A stretch of 60,920 nucleotides of DNA from Edaphosphingomonas laterariae (GTDB lineage: Bacteria > Pseudomonadota > Alphaproteobacteria > Sphingomonadales > Sphingomonadaceae), in the NCBI RefSeq assembly GCF_900188165.1, contig NZ_FZOS01000021.1, forward strand, positions 1 to 60,920, given 5' to 3'. Shown piece after piece: positions 8,932 through 17,960 of the stretch. How positions within the stretch are numbered: the first letter of the stretch is position 1; the number at the start of each line of letters is the position of its first letter. A program made the translations under genes and the position numbers. The notes beneath the pieces were generated by a model that worked only from the letters and a program-made list of their open reading frames with translations, searched no databases and was not told the DNA's origin.

Positions 8932-11229
8932 TCAAAAGACGAGCTTGGCCTGAACGCCGATCACGCGCGGGCGGTTATAGATCGCGGTGCCAAAACCGAG
9001 CGCACCGAAATCGATCGTGCTGACGCGATAGATATCGTTGAGCAGGTTCTCGCCATAAAGCGCGATATCCATGCTTGCGCCTTCGCTCAGCGGAATCTGC
9101 GAAAGCGCGATGCGCCCGCTCAACTCATCCCGCCCGCCGCCGGCCAGGTCATCGCGCGCATTCGGCAAGCCAATGGGATCGGACGACAGCGATTCAAAGA
9201 CACGCTTGCTTTTGTAGCTATAGTCGAGCGCAATCGACCACACGCCCCAATCCGTCGCCGGAAACTGGTAGCGCCCACCAACATGGGTCGACCATTTGGA
9301 CACATAGCCGAACTTGGCCTCATCCTTCAGATCCTGCCCAAGATACAGGAATTCCTTATATTCGGGGTCGACATAGCTGACGTCGGCGGTGAGCGTCAGC
9401 CCCTCGGCAGGCGCGGCGGTGAATTCCACCTCGAAACCCTGATAGACCGCGCTGCCCGCGTTGATCGTATTGCTGACGAAGCCGGCCGTGTCGCTGAAGC
9501 CCGGCTGAGTGATCTGAAGATCGTCATATTCCGTGCGGTAGGCAGCGAAATTGGCGCGCAACCGGCGGTCGAACAGTTCCGATTTCAGGCCGATTTCATA
9601 GACCTTGGCCTTTTCGGGATTATAGGCCGGGGCATCAAACCCGCGTGGCGAGAAGCCACCCGCGCGGTAGCCGGTGCCAAAGCGGGCGTAGGCCGAAATG
9701 TCGGGCGTGAACTTGTAGTTTGCGGTGACGTTGTAGGATGTGTTCTCGAACTTGTCCGCCTGCGCACTCGTGAAAGGCGGCGGCAGGCCGTTCTGATAGA
9801 CCTGTGTGTCCACGCTTTTCCTGTCTTCGGTATAGCGCAGGCCAACCGTCAGCTCGAGATTGTCGTCAAGGATGGCCGGCGTGTAGCTCGCCTGGCCGAA
9901 CAAGGCCCAGGATTCCGTCTTTCCCTGATAGGCAAGGCGTCCGGCCCCGGCGACGCCTGCCGTGGGCGAAAGCACGAAGACGTAGGTCTGGGGATTATCC
10001 TCGGCATATTTGCCATGATAATAATATGCACCCATCGTATAATTCAGACGAGGCAATGTGCCCAGCACCTGCAGTTCCTGCGTGAACTGCTTCAATTTCT
10101 TGGAGCCACCGCCGATATAGGGATCGACCGTCCTCACGGTCGCGCCGACAACATTGCCGTTGGCATCGAAATCGAGCAGCGGCACGTTCATGCCCGACGA
10201 CGATCCAAAAGGCTGAATCTCGTCGCTCTGCCAGTCGCGATAGCCGGTGATCGACTTGAGATTGATGGCGTCCGAGAAGGCATATGCCAGTGTTAACGCG
10301 TGGTTATAGCTGTCATTATGCGCGCGCGGCACATCCGGGGCGTTGACCGTCTTCAGCCTGTCGGCGGAAAAGCGCAGCGGATCGCCACCGAGCGCCTCGG
10401 ACTGGCCGAAGAACGCGCCATAAGCGTCGCTCACAATCGCGAACTGGTTGTGCGGGCCGATATCACGGCGCAGCACCATGTCGAACGTGTAGTCCAGGGC
10501 GAAATCGCCGATCTCGCCATGGAGGGCCGCGCGCAACGCGTTCGCCTCGGTCGCACCGGGATCGCGATTGTCGGGGCGGGTGATGTCGTCCACATAGCCG
10601 TCGCGCTTGCGATATTGATAGGAAAGCGAAGCCCGCCAACCCGGCGCCAGTTCGCCGGTATCGACGCGGGCGCGGCCGACAAATTCGTCATGGGTCGCAT
10701 AGCTCATCACCGCTTCGACGCCGAATTCCGTGCCGGGCCGGCGCGTGACGATATTGATCGCACCGCCCGTCGTGTTGCGGCCGAACAAGGTGCCCTGCGG
10801 ACCGCGCAACACTTCCACCCGATCCAGATCGAGCGTGTCGAACTGGCCGTAGGAAAGCGCATTCACATAGATGCCGTCGACATAAAGCGACACCGACGGC
10901 TCATTGGTCAGGATGGGATCATATGTCGCGATGCCGCGGATCGACACGGCGACACCCTGCGTCGTTCCCGATGGCACCAGTTCGAGGCCGGGCGTGAAGT
11001 TGGCGATCTTGCTGACTTCCTGGACGTTCATCGCCTCCAGCTTGGCGCCGGAGAAGGCCGTGATCGAAACCGGCGTATCCTGAAGATTTTCTTCGCGGCG
11101 GCGCGCGGTGACGACAATCTCTTCAAGGCCGCCGATTTGCGGTGCCGCTGCGGTCTCCTGCGCGACGACCGGCAGGGCAAGGCCGCTGGTGGCGCAGGTC
11201 AAAAAGAGCGTAAGCGAAAACCCTCTCAT
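8932..11229 (-). CDS. TonB-dependent outer-membrane receptor
   Basis: This 765-residue receptor has a signal peptide (MRGFSLTLFLTCATSGLALP...AQE), a TonB box region (EEIVVTARRREENLQDTPVS), a plug domain with LRGPQGTLFGRNTTGGAINIVTRRP, and a long beta-barrel ending in a terminal aromatic residue (AKLVF). The start at 11229 follows a strong GGGGAGG ribosome site; upstream ATGs would put extra sequence before the signal peptide. There is no N-terminal STN signalling domain, so it is a plain importer. The family is expanded in sphingomonads and the substrate cannot be read from sequence. A DUF1214 gene lies upstream on the same strand. Confidence 0.92.
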   Translation of the reverse strand: MRGFSLTLFLTCATSGLALPVVAQETAAAPQIGGLEEIVVTARRREENLQDTPVSITAFSGAKLEAMNVQEVSKIANFTPGLELVPSGTTQGVAVSIRGIATYDPILTNEPSVSLYVDGIYVNALSYGQFDTLDLDRVEVLRGPQGTLFGRNTTGGAINIVTRRPGTEFGVEAVMSYATHDEFVGRARVDTGELAPGWRASLSYQYRKRDGYVDDITRPDNRDPGATEANALRAALHGEIGDFALDYTFDMVLRRDIGPHNQFAIVSDAYGAFFGQSEALGGDPLRFSADRLKTVNAPDVPRAHNDSYNHALTLAYAFSDAINLKSITGYRDWQSDEIQPFGSSSGMNVPLLDFDANGNVVGATVRTVDPYIGGGSKKLKQFTQELQVLGTLPRLNYTMGAYYYHGKYAEDNPQTYVFVLSPTAGVAGAGRLAYQGKTESWALFGQASYTPAILDDNLELTVGLRYTEDRKSVDTQVYQNGLPPPFTSAQADKFENTSYNVTANYKFTPDISAYARFGTGYRAGGFSPRGFDAPAYNPEKAKVYEIGLKSELFDRRLRANFAAYRTEYDDLQITQPGFSDTAGFVSNTINAGSAVYQGFEVEFTAAPAEGLTLTADVSYVDPEYKEFLYLGQDLKDEAKFGYVSKWSTHVGGRYQFPATDWGVWSIALDYSYKSKRVFESLSSDPIGLPNARDDLAGGGRDELSGRIALSQIPLSEGASMDIALYGENLLNDIYRVSTIDFGALGFGTAIYNRPRVIGVQAKLVF

Positions 11230-11437
11230 CGGAACCTCCCCTTTTCGCATCCCCGCCTTAAGCGCAGCGGATGTCGACATGGGCCGATTGCCTAAGCGAA
11301 TGCGTGCGCGCATCCGTCATCGCGGCCTCTATGCGAAGTGGTGCATCGCGACGGATGCGCGGCTCAAGCCCTTAGGGTTAAGACACGGGCGTTTTCGTCT
11401 GGAATAGAAAACTTGGCCCAATGCCTATGCAATCCAA

Positions 11438-12592
11438 TTACATTCGATAGCGAGCGAGCACCGCCTTTTTCCGTGCTTCGATCACCCCGCTACGCTCGTC
11501 GCGCGAGATTGAGCCGGCAACGAGATCCGCTAATCTTGTCAATCGCACCTCCGGCACAGGGGTCGCGGCAGCGCGATACCAGCGGAGCAAAATCATGCCG
11601 CGCTCCAGCCCGCCCGTGTCGAGCCAGTTCGGCATGCCCGGATCCTGATGCGCAACAATGATGCGGGCGCGGCAACCGCTTTCGGTTACGACCTGGGCGC
11701 CATTGAGACTAGACTGGTGCGCAATGTAGTCGAGCGTGCGCGACCAGCGATCTCCGAGGTGTATGCCCCAGTACAGCGCGTCAGGCACGTCAAACTCAAG
11801 GATCAGCGCTTCATCCGGCGCGAGCGCGAAGCCGCCGGCGATATAGGCTGCGTTAGGATTGGCAGCATCTTCGTCGCGACCGGTATTGAGCAGGGTGAGC
11901 ACATTCTCGCCGGACTGGCGGACAACCGACTGACAGAACTGCGGGCCGAACGTCGTCATTGCGAAATCCAGGAAGCGTCGAGCTCGATCAAGACGATCGG
12001 CGATGTCGTGGTCAACTGACGTCGCAGCGTTTCCGCCCGAAAGCAGAAGATGCGAGCCGGACTCGGTCCGCCAATCGCAAAAGGCCTCCCGAATGATGAT
12101 GGTGTTCATGCAGCCAGGTTCCGTACGGATCCAACGCACATGACCCGCTGGCGCCTCTGGTGAGATAACCGCCTCGATTTGATCGTCGCCGGTGATCATC
12201 CTGTCGAGATCGTGCGTTTCCAGAAGCTTGATCGCCGGATCGCCAAAGAACCCCGCAATCACCTGCGCCTCGAGAAAGCGGCTGGTGCCACGCAGTCCGG
12301 TAAGACGATGCTCCGTCGAACCGTCGACGAATGCATAGCGGTAATAGAAGTCAGGATTGGGCAGCATCCAGTCATAGATGCCCGGTAGGAACACGGTTTG
12401 CGTCAGCAGGCGGGGCGTCGCGACTTTGGGAGCAATGACCAGATTGTAGGCCATCGCCTCTGCTTCCAGCATCAAGCGACAGACCATCGCTTCGCCATCG
12501 GGAAATTGCGCGCAGTCCAGCTCAAGCAGCCGGGCGCGGATTTCCTCAAGCGCTCGCCTGTAGCGGGCCCAGGCGGTGGTGACATCGCTCAT
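11438..12592 (-). CDS. DUF1214 domain protein
   Basis: The 384-residue protein has the DUF1214 type of C-terminal fold, with ALILEFDVPDALYWGIHLGDRWSRTLDY and QDPGMPNWLDTGG visible. No enzymatic activity is established for this family. It is often found in sphingomonads beside catabolic genes for steroids and aromatics. The start at 12592 (MSDVTTAWARYRR) follows AGGAG at seven bases. It is divergent from the sulfotransferase gene with 98 bp between the starts, which probably holds both promoters. Confidence 0.78.
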   Translation of the reverse strand: MSDVTTAWARYRRALEEIRARLLELDCAQFPDGEAMVCRLMLEAEAMAYNLVIAPKVATPRLLTQTVFLPGIYDWMLPNPDFYYRYAFVDGSTEHRLTGLRGTSRFLEAQVIAGFFGDPAIKLLETHDLDRMITGDDQIEAVISPEAPAGHVRWIRTEPGCMNTIIIREAFCDWRTESGSHLLLSGGNAATSVDHDIADRLDRARRFLDFAMTTFGPQFCQSVVRQSGENVLTLLNTGRDEDAANPNAAYIAGGFALAPDEALILEFDVPDALYWGIHLGDRWSRTLDYIAHQSSLNGAQVVTESGCRARIIVAHQDPGMPNWLDTGGLERGMILLRWYRAAATPVPEVRLTRLADLVAGSISRDERSGVIEARKKAVLARYRM

Positions 12593-12690
12593 TTTCCGGC
12601 TCCTTCGGCAATTTCGGCTCGATCGCCGCATCGCCATGGCGGAGATCAGCCTTATGCTCAGTCGCACAAGCAGATGGTGGGAGAGGTTGC

Positions 12691-13959
12691 ATGACAGAGC
12701 TTCTCGTCGATCCAAAGGCCCCATTGCCGCGCCCCGAATGGGTGGACCAGATCAACGCCGAAGGCCGGATGTGGAAAGCCGCTGGAATGCTTTCCGACAT
12801 GGTTCCGCTGGACAAGGATAGCCTTATTGCTGCCGCGCGGCTGGAAACCGGGCTCTTCGACCTTGGCGACGCCGATTGGGAAGAGCCACTCGACGTGCTG
12901 CTTCGTGCACTCGACGAAGAAGCGGAACTGAACCTGATGGGGCGGCTGGCATCGCGCAGCGAGATCATCCTCTTGCTCCGCAATCGGCTGAAGATCACGG
13001 AGCTTGTAAGACGTCACCCCGAAATTCGCGAACAGCCCATCGTCGCGCCGATCATCATCACTGGCCTGCCTCGCACTGGCACGTCCATCATGCAGGAACT
13101 GCTGAATCTCGACCCGCGCCTGCGAACCCCCCTCTTCTGGGAAACCTATTTCATGGGCGAAGCCGCGGAATCCGGCGGCGACGATCCCTTTCATCGCAAA
13201 CTGGGCGACGAGATCGCTCGGCAATGGATCAGGATCACGCCGCAGATCGCAACGATGCATGAAACCGCCGGTCACATACCGGCAGAGGATGCGACGCTCT
13301 GGAACTTCAGCTTTGTCAGCGACGCCATCATGTCTTTCTATCAGATCCCAAGTTACCATGCCTGGGTAAATCGTGCGGATCCGATGCTGATCTACAAGTA
13401 TCACCGGCTGGCGCTTCAGGCTCTGCAATGGAAGCAGCCGGGTCGCCGCTGGTTCGGGAAGACGCTCTATCATCTGGGCTGCCTGCCCAAGCTCTTCGAG
13501 GCTTATCCCGATGCGCGCGTGATCCACACGCATCGCGATCCGCTGCGCAGCATGGCATCGATCGCAAACCTGCTGCGCACCTTCTATTGGCAGCGCAGCG
13601 ACCGTGACTTCGACAGCCCAGGATTCGAGGAGATCATGGTCGGCAAGGCCACGGCCGATCGACTCGAACAGGCCATGGCATGGCGTAAAGCTGGAGCCGT
13701 CCCCGACGATCATTTCGTCGATTCTCGTTACCAGGATCTCATGGAAGATCCAATCAACGCAATGCGGAAGGTCTATCAGGGAATTGGACTGTCATTCGAC
13801 GCGGCCGCAGCGAGCCGCGTGACCGATTATCTGGCATATAAGCCCAAGCATAAGCTTGGTACGCACCGATATCGAACCATGTCACCCGACCAGATCGCCC
13901 GCAACCGCCCGTATTTCGAACACTACCAAAGGCAGTTCGGCGTGCCGGACGAAATTTGA
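12691..13959 (+). CDS. Sulfotransferase family protein
   Basis: The 422-residue protein carries the PAPS 5'-phosphosulfate loop at residues 125-133 (GLPRTGTSI) and the 3'-phosphate region in ARVIHTHRDPLRSMASIANL. It resembles bacterial sulfotransferases of the Sulfotransfer_3 type, which move sulfate from PAPS to a hydroxyl group of a small molecule. A number of such proteins occur in sphingomonads and mycobacteria without known substrate. It is divergent from the DUF1214 gene, which may point to shared regulation or substrate. Confidence 0.85.
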   Translation: MTELLVDPKAPLPRPEWVDQINAEGRMWKAAGMLSDMVPLDKDSLIAAARLETGLFDLGDADWEEPLDVLLRALDEEAELNLMGRLASRSEIILLLRNRLKITELVRRHPEIREQPIVAPIIITGLPRTGTSIMQELLNLDPRLRTPLFWETYFMGEAAESGGDDPFHRKLGDEIARQWIRITPQIATMHETAGHIPAEDATLWNFSFVSDAIMSFYQIPSYHAWVNRADPMLIYKYHRLALQALQWKQPGRRWFGKTLYHLGCLPKLFEAYPDARVIHTHRDPLRSMASIANLLRTFYWQRSDRDFDSPGFEEIMVGKATADRLEQAMAWRKAGAVPDDHFVDSRYQDLMEDPINAMRKVYQGIGLSFDAAAASRVTDYLAYKPKHKLGTHRYRTMSPDQIARNRPYFEHYQRQFGVPDEI

Positions 13960-14336
13960 CCGTACAAGTGCGCCCGCGCACCTATCTTTAAGCCAGAACG
14001 CCTTGCTGCGGCGGGACACCTGCGAGTTACCAAGCCCACAAGCGACCACAGCGGGCCATATGATCTTCTTAAAAGAGGTCACACTCCCGGCATTCACAAG
14101 TCTCGGGAGCAATCCATTGTTTGCGGCGTTAACACGAGTGGCGGACTGGGGATATCCAGGATCTTCCAGTCCGCTACCGCATCGAACATCAAAGCACGGT
14201 CCTCCGCCATTCGGGTGCGCAATCCGAGCCTGGAGAACGGCGCCCGGATCCTGGAAATTGTTGGGCCAGGGCCGGCCGAGGGCAAATCTGGCAGACAGCA
14301 ACAAGGCGCCGCCCATGGAGCGACGCCTTGCATTGA
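13960..14336 (+). other. Stretch without a recognised gene
   Basis: About 380 bases between the sulfotransferase stop and the csbD-like gene. Short open frames exist on both strands but none has a recognisable domain, plausible start or coherent composition. I see no RNA gene. Confidence 0.5.
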
Positions 14337-14363
14337 AAATAATATCCCTTCTGGATATTATTT
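14337..14363 (-). terminator. Hairpin terminator overlapping the csbD-like stop codon
   Basis: A perfect 11-bp stem (14337-14347 with 14353-14363) and a 5-base loop. On the minus strand the stem is followed by TTC after a TTATTTT run, so it looks like a Rho-independent terminator. It overlaps the TAA stop at 14358-14360. The AT-rich stem is unusual in this GC-rich region. Confidence 0.6.
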
Positions 14364-14537
14364 CGATCCAGATCCGGGCGGAGCTGTTTTCGGCGCCTTT
14401 CCGTCCTCGATGCGACCTTCGTTTCGAAGATCCCGTCCCTCCTGCGCTCGACGCTTTGCTTCGGGCGAATTCCCATGCTCATTCGCCTCTTCTTTGACGT
14501 ATCCGGCGGCTTCCTTGATTTTTCCTTCAACGCTCAT
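14358..14537 (-). CDS. CsbD-like small stress protein
   Basis: This 59-residue hydrophilic protein starts MSVEGKIKEAAGYVKEEA and is rich in Lys, Glu and Gly, like CsbD-family proteins, which accumulate under general stress and have no known mechanism. The start at 14537 has GAGAGG seven bases upstream. An EcfG-type promoter lies at 14570-14594 and a terminator covers its stop, so it is a complete single-gene unit of the general stress regulon. It is slightly shorter than the usual 60-70 residues, and the tail (KTAPPGSGSK) is not conserved. Confidence 0.75.
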   Translation of the reverse strand: MSVEGKIKEAAGYVKEEANEHGNSPEAKRRAQEGRDLRNEGRIEDGKAPKTAPPGSGSK

Positions 14538-14916
14538 CACACAACCTCTCAACATACTGGTAATCATAAAACTCAGCATCTGCCCGCGCGTTCCCTTCAC
14601 CTCGCCGAACACTCGATGGGCACGGCAAGCCGTGGCAGGCGTTCGGCCGGTTGAGGCGTGAAGCCGCCGAGTCCCAACATGCGACACTCCCGCTCCGAGT
14701 TCCGCTCAGCGAACCGCGGAATTGCACTTCAGCCCTTCCCGGGCGAGCCGATGGGCCAATTGGTTGCACCCACGCAGTTTTGCGCTCTTCCGAGCCGCGG
14801 AGCGCTAGCCGTCCCGGCTCCCGGTCGCGTCGCGACCGCTTCCAATCGCTCCTGCGATTGCAAAGCCCCCGCAACCAATCCCGCTTCCCGGCTTTGATGT
14901 TGCGGAGGAACCTGAG
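14538..14916 (+). other. Intergenic stretch between csbD-like and phosphatase genes
   Basis: Apart from the EcfG-type promoter at 14570-14594, I see no gene here. The two flanking genes are divergent, so the right half should also contain the promoter of the histidine phosphatase gene; no clear -35/-10 pair was recognised. Confidence 0.4.
14570..14594 (-). promoter_or_regulatory. EcfG-type promoter of the csbD-like gene
   Basis: On the minus strand: GGAAC (14594-14590), a 16-base spacer, then AGTT (14573-14570). This matches the GGAAC-N16-NGTT form of sigma-EcfG promoters. The predicted 5' leader is about 26 nt. Confidence 0.7.
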
Positions 14917-15681
14917 ATGGAAATGAACTGGCCTAGTCAGATCTGGCTCATACGCCACGGCCAGAGCGCCGGTAACGTTGCTCGCGACTTGGCCTATCAA
15001 AGCGGCACAGGCAAAATCGAACTACCCAGTCGCGATGTCGACGTGCCGCTCAGCACGCTGGGGCGGGATCAGGCAATGGCGCTTGGCCGATGGTTTGCTG
15101 GCATGAACAAATGCCAGCGTCCCGACGTCATCCTGACCTCTCCCTACAAGCGCGCAGTAGAAACCGCACATATCTTCCGGAACGAAGGTGGCGCCGATTC
15201 CGACGAGCCGATCTGCCTCGATGAACGGCTCAGGGAAAAGGAATTCGGGATATTGGACGGCCTGACATCCCTTGGCGTTGCAGCCAATTTTCCCGATCAG
15301 GCACAATTTCGCGAGCTTCTCGGAAAATTCTATCACCGCCCTCCCGGCGGCGAGAGTTGGTGCGACGTGATATTCCGGCTGCGCTCCCTGCTCGACACTG
15401 TCGCACTCCACCATGCCGGCTGTCGCGTCATGATATTTGCGCATCAGGTCGTGATCCTCTGCATGCGCTATATCATCGAGAATCTCGACGAGGAGACGAT
15501 TCTGGCGATCGACCGCGAAGGCGACGTGGCCAACTGCTCGGTGACTGAGTATCGCTTCGATCCGCAACGCGGCTCGCGGGGCAAATTGGTGCTCGAACGT
15601 TACAATGCCACATTTCCAATCGAGCGCCACGACATCCCGGTAACCCGCGGATCGGAACCGATCGTCGCTGCTCGTGGATAG
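14917..15681 (+). CDS. Histidine phosphatase family protein
   Basis: The 254-residue protein has the phosphoglycerate-mutase-like catalytic motif LIRHGQSAGN (RHG at residues 13-15), a second arginine region in LTSPYKRAVETA and the second catalytic histidine in MIFAHQVVI. The family transfers or hydrolyses phosphoryl groups through phosphohistidine; the substrate is unknown. Its stop overlaps the start of an NAD(P)H-hydrate dehydratase gene by 8 bases, suggesting co-translation, perhaps in metabolite repair. A ribosome site GGAGG lies nine bases before the ATG. Confidence 0.85.
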   Translation: MEMNWPSQIWLIRHGQSAGNVARDLAYQSGTGKIELPSRDVDVPLSTLGRDQAMALGRWFAGMNKCQRPDVILTSPYKRAVETAHIFRNEGGADSDEPICLDERLREKEFGILDGLTSLGVAANFPDQAQFRELLGKFYHRPPGGESWCDVIFRLRSLLDTVALHHAGCRVMIFAHQVVILCMRYIIENLDEETILAIDREGDVANCSVTEYRFDPQRGSRGKLVLERYNATFPIERHDIPVTRGSEPIVAARG

Positions 15682-16588
15682 CCAAATGATCGAGATCGAT
15701 GAAGCCTGGCTGCAGGCAAACCCGCTCCCGGTCCACCGGCCCGGCACCGACAAGAACGCACGTGGTCGCGTGCTTCTCGTCGGTGGCGCGAAATTCGTTC
15801 CCGGCGCTTTGCGGCTCTCCGGCGAGGCGGCCCTGCGCGCCGGCTGCGGCAAGCTCCAGCTGGCCACGGTCGCCGACGTTGCTACTGCGCTCGGCGTGCT
15901 GATGCCCGAAGCTGCGATGATGGCGCTTCCGGCCGAGGCTGAAGGAGAAATCGCAAGCACGGCAGCGGCAATCTTGGCAGCGCCCTTGCAAGGCTGCGAC
16001 ACGCTGATCATCGGCCCCGGCATGAGCGAGCATGCGCGAACTGCTGAGCTTGTGGGGCAACTTCTCGCCACACCGCGAGCCGACCTCACCATTCTGCTAG
16101 ATGCGGCGGCCGCCACCTGTGCGAGAGATCTGGCCCGTAGCATTGCAGACCATGAGGGGCGGGTCCTTTTGACGCCACACTTTGGCGAAATGGCCGCGAT
16201 CACGGGTCGCAGCCGGGAAGAGATTGCGGCGGATCCGGCGCGCTTTGCGCGCCTCCTTTCAGAAGAGCTGGGCGCCTTGATCGTGCTTAAGTCGGAGAGC
16301 ACCATCATTGCCGCGCCGGGCCGCACCGCGCTCACGCTCCGGTCGGACTGCGTGGGCCTCGCCACCGGTGGGTCAGGAGATGTCCTGGCAGGCGTCATAG
16401 GCGGCCTGATGGCGCGCGGCGCCGACCCGATGACCGCTGCCGCATGGGGTGTCGTCTCCCATGCAGCGGCCGGCAGGCACGCCAGCAAGTTGATTGGCCC
16501 CATCGGATTTCTCGCCAGCGACCTTCTTGGTTTCATTCCGGCCCTCATCGATGAGCCCTTCGGGTCTGACATCACCGGGCCCGCCTGA
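15674..16588 (+). CDS. nnrD: ADP/ATP-dependent NAD(P)H-hydrate dehydratase
   Basis: This 304-residue ribokinase-like enzyme repairs hydrated NADH and NADPH by dehydration with ADP or ATP. It has the conserved GRVLLVGGAKFVPGALRLS, the nucleotide motif ATGGSGDVLAGVIGGLMA and LTPHFGEMA. It lacks the N-terminal NnrE epimerase domain found in fused forms, and no nnrE gene is in the window. The start is a GTG at 15674 inside the end of the phosphatase gene; ATG at 15686 (MIEIDEAWL) is an alternative that would leave a 4-base gap. Confidence 0.88.
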   Translation: MDSQMIEIDEAWLQANPLPVHRPGTDKNARGRVLLVGGAKFVPGALRLSGEAALRAGCGKLQLATVADVATALGVLMPEAAMMALPAEAEGEIASTAAAILAAPLQGCDTLIIGPGMSEHARTAELVGQLLATPRADLTILLDAAAATCARDLARSIADHEGRVLLTPHFGEMAAITGRSREEIAADPARFARLLSEELGALIVLKSESTIIAAPGRTALTLRSDCVGLATGGSGDVLAGVIGGLMARGADPMTAAAWGVVSHAAAGRHASKLIGPIGFLASDLLGFIPALIDEPFGSDITGPA

Positions 16589-17145
16589 ACGTCCGTCGAG
16601 ACCGAACGGAGCGCGAGCGCATATCAGGCGCCGCCATGTCGATTATCTGCTCGACACGACGCGGATCAGCGAGGCTAAATCTCGCTCCAGAACGAGCGGA
16701 TGCAGCGTTCGGCCGTTATCGGAGCAATGCGCGAGGCCAGCCAGCCCACGCCCACAGGGCCGGTCACACATTGAAGACCAGCATCTCGCTCGCCCGGTCT
16801 GGCTTTAAGGCGATCTTTCGCGGATCGCACAGGCCCTGCACCGCTGGGGATGGGGAAATCCATCGGGATGCCCAAGCCGGCGAGAACGAGCCTGTCATCG
16901 CGGGTCACGACACTGGCAATGGCGCAAGAACGCATTTTTGCGATCTTGGCGCGGGTCGGCAGAAATGATGGCCGCGGCAGCGGTCTGGCAATTGAATTGT
17001 CGCTCGTTCGCCAGTTGGTCGAATTGCATGAACGCGCGGTCGACGTCTCAAGCGAGCGGGAAAATCGAGGAAGCAATTGAGGGTGGCCTTGCCTCTCTAC
17101 CCCTCGACCGACGCGACGCCAGAACCTGCCCCACAGGGCTGGTCT
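16589..17145 (+). other. Gene-poor stretch with a possible PIN-toxin relic
   Basis: About 560 bases between convergent genes. In one plus-strand frame near 16636-16690 the translation reads VDYLLDTTRISEAKS, similar to the start of VapC-type PIN toxins (YLLDTNVISEA), but the frame soon loses similarity. No intact gene, partner antitoxin or RNA was recognised. Confidence 0.3.
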
Positions 17146-17808
17146 CTAGGCGGCGGCCCTTGCCCTTGCTTCGCGACTATCAGCCGTTGGAGATGCCCGC
17201 CGTCCCTGCAGCTTCTCCAAATATTCCATGATATTGATGACGGATGCACTCTGCCCAGAAATGGTACCGCGTGCCGTCGCGAGCCGGCCCGACGACAGAA
17301 GCCGTTCGAGGGCCGTCCGCGCGCGCGATACGCGGCTTTTGATCGTCCCGATCGCGACCGCGGCAATTTCGGCCGCCTCCTCATAGGAAAGACCGCCGGC
17401 CGCAACGAGGACCAGCGCCTCGCGCTGGTCGACAGGAAGTTCCTGAAGCGCGCGCATCAGATCGTTGACTTCAACCACCTTCTCCTGAGCGGCCGGAGCA
17501 ACAAGAACCCGCTCGGCGGTGGCATCATTCCATTCACCGACAAAACGCTTGCGACGCATTGTGCTTAGATAGTGATTTCTAAGGATAGCACATGTCCATG
17601 CCCGAAAATTTGTGTTCACAATGAAGCTCTTGCGCGCGGCCCATGCCTTGAGCATTGTTTCCTGAACGAGATCGTCTGCGAAGTCGCCATCACGGCATAA
17701 GCCGCGTGCGAACGCGCGCAATTGCGGCAGCATCGCGCCGAGCATGGTGCGAAACTCTTCATCGGAAGGATTGGAGGCTTCCGCACTCGTCGCAACCTGT
17801 TGATTCAT
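17146..17808 (-). CDS. EcfG-like ECF sigma factor
   Basis: The 220-residue protein has sigma region 2 (LRAFARGLCRDGDFADDLVQETMLKAW, then NFRAWTCAILRNHYLSTMRR) and region 4 (LPVDQREALVLVAAGGLSYEEAAEIAAVAIGTIKSRVSRAR). The sequence is closest to the EcfG group (ECF15), the general stress sigma factor of alphaproteobacteria. It is about 40 residues longer than a typical EcfG, with a C-terminal tail after the helix-turn-helix. No nepR or phyR gene is adjacent, so it may be a paralog of the main EcfG. An EcfG-type promoter at 17840-17864 suggests autoregulation. Confidence 0.82.
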   Translation of the reverse strand: MNQQVATSAEASNPSDEEFRTMLGAMLPQLRAFARGLCRDGDFADDLVQETMLKAWAARKSFIVNTNFRAWTCAILRNHYLSTMRRKRFVGEWNDATAERVLVAPAAQEKVVEVNDLMRALQELPVDQREALVLVAAGGLSYEEAAEIAAVAIGTIKSRVSRARTALERLLSSGRLATARGTISGQSASVINIMEYLEKLQGRRASPTADSREARARAAA

Positions 17809-17839
17809 CGAGGGCCCTCGCGTCCAGTTTCCAGTTCAC

Positions 17840-17864
17840 AACCCCGAAAAGCACTGCGAGTTCC
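17840..17864 (-). promoter_or_regulatory. EcfG-type promoter of the sigma factor gene
   Basis: On the minus strand: GGAAC (17864-17860), 16-base spacer, GGTT (17843-17840). It is placed about 32 bases before the ATG at 17808 and would make the sigma gene depend on itself or on an EcfG paralog. Confidence 0.6.
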
Positions 17865-17922
17865 AACTACGCGCGCTGCGAAGGTCACTATGCTCATCCA
17901 CGGCGTGACGCTGAAAGGCGTT

Positions 17923-17960
17923 CGCCGGCCTGTCGCTCCTGCGCCGGCCTGTCGCTCCTG
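17923..17960 (+). repeat. Tandem 19-bp duplication
   Basis: The unit CGCCGGCCTGTCGCTCCTG occurs twice, head to tail (17923-17941 and 17942-17960), and a third copy begins at 17961 but degenerates after about ten bases. No coding function is apparent. Confidence 0.8.
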
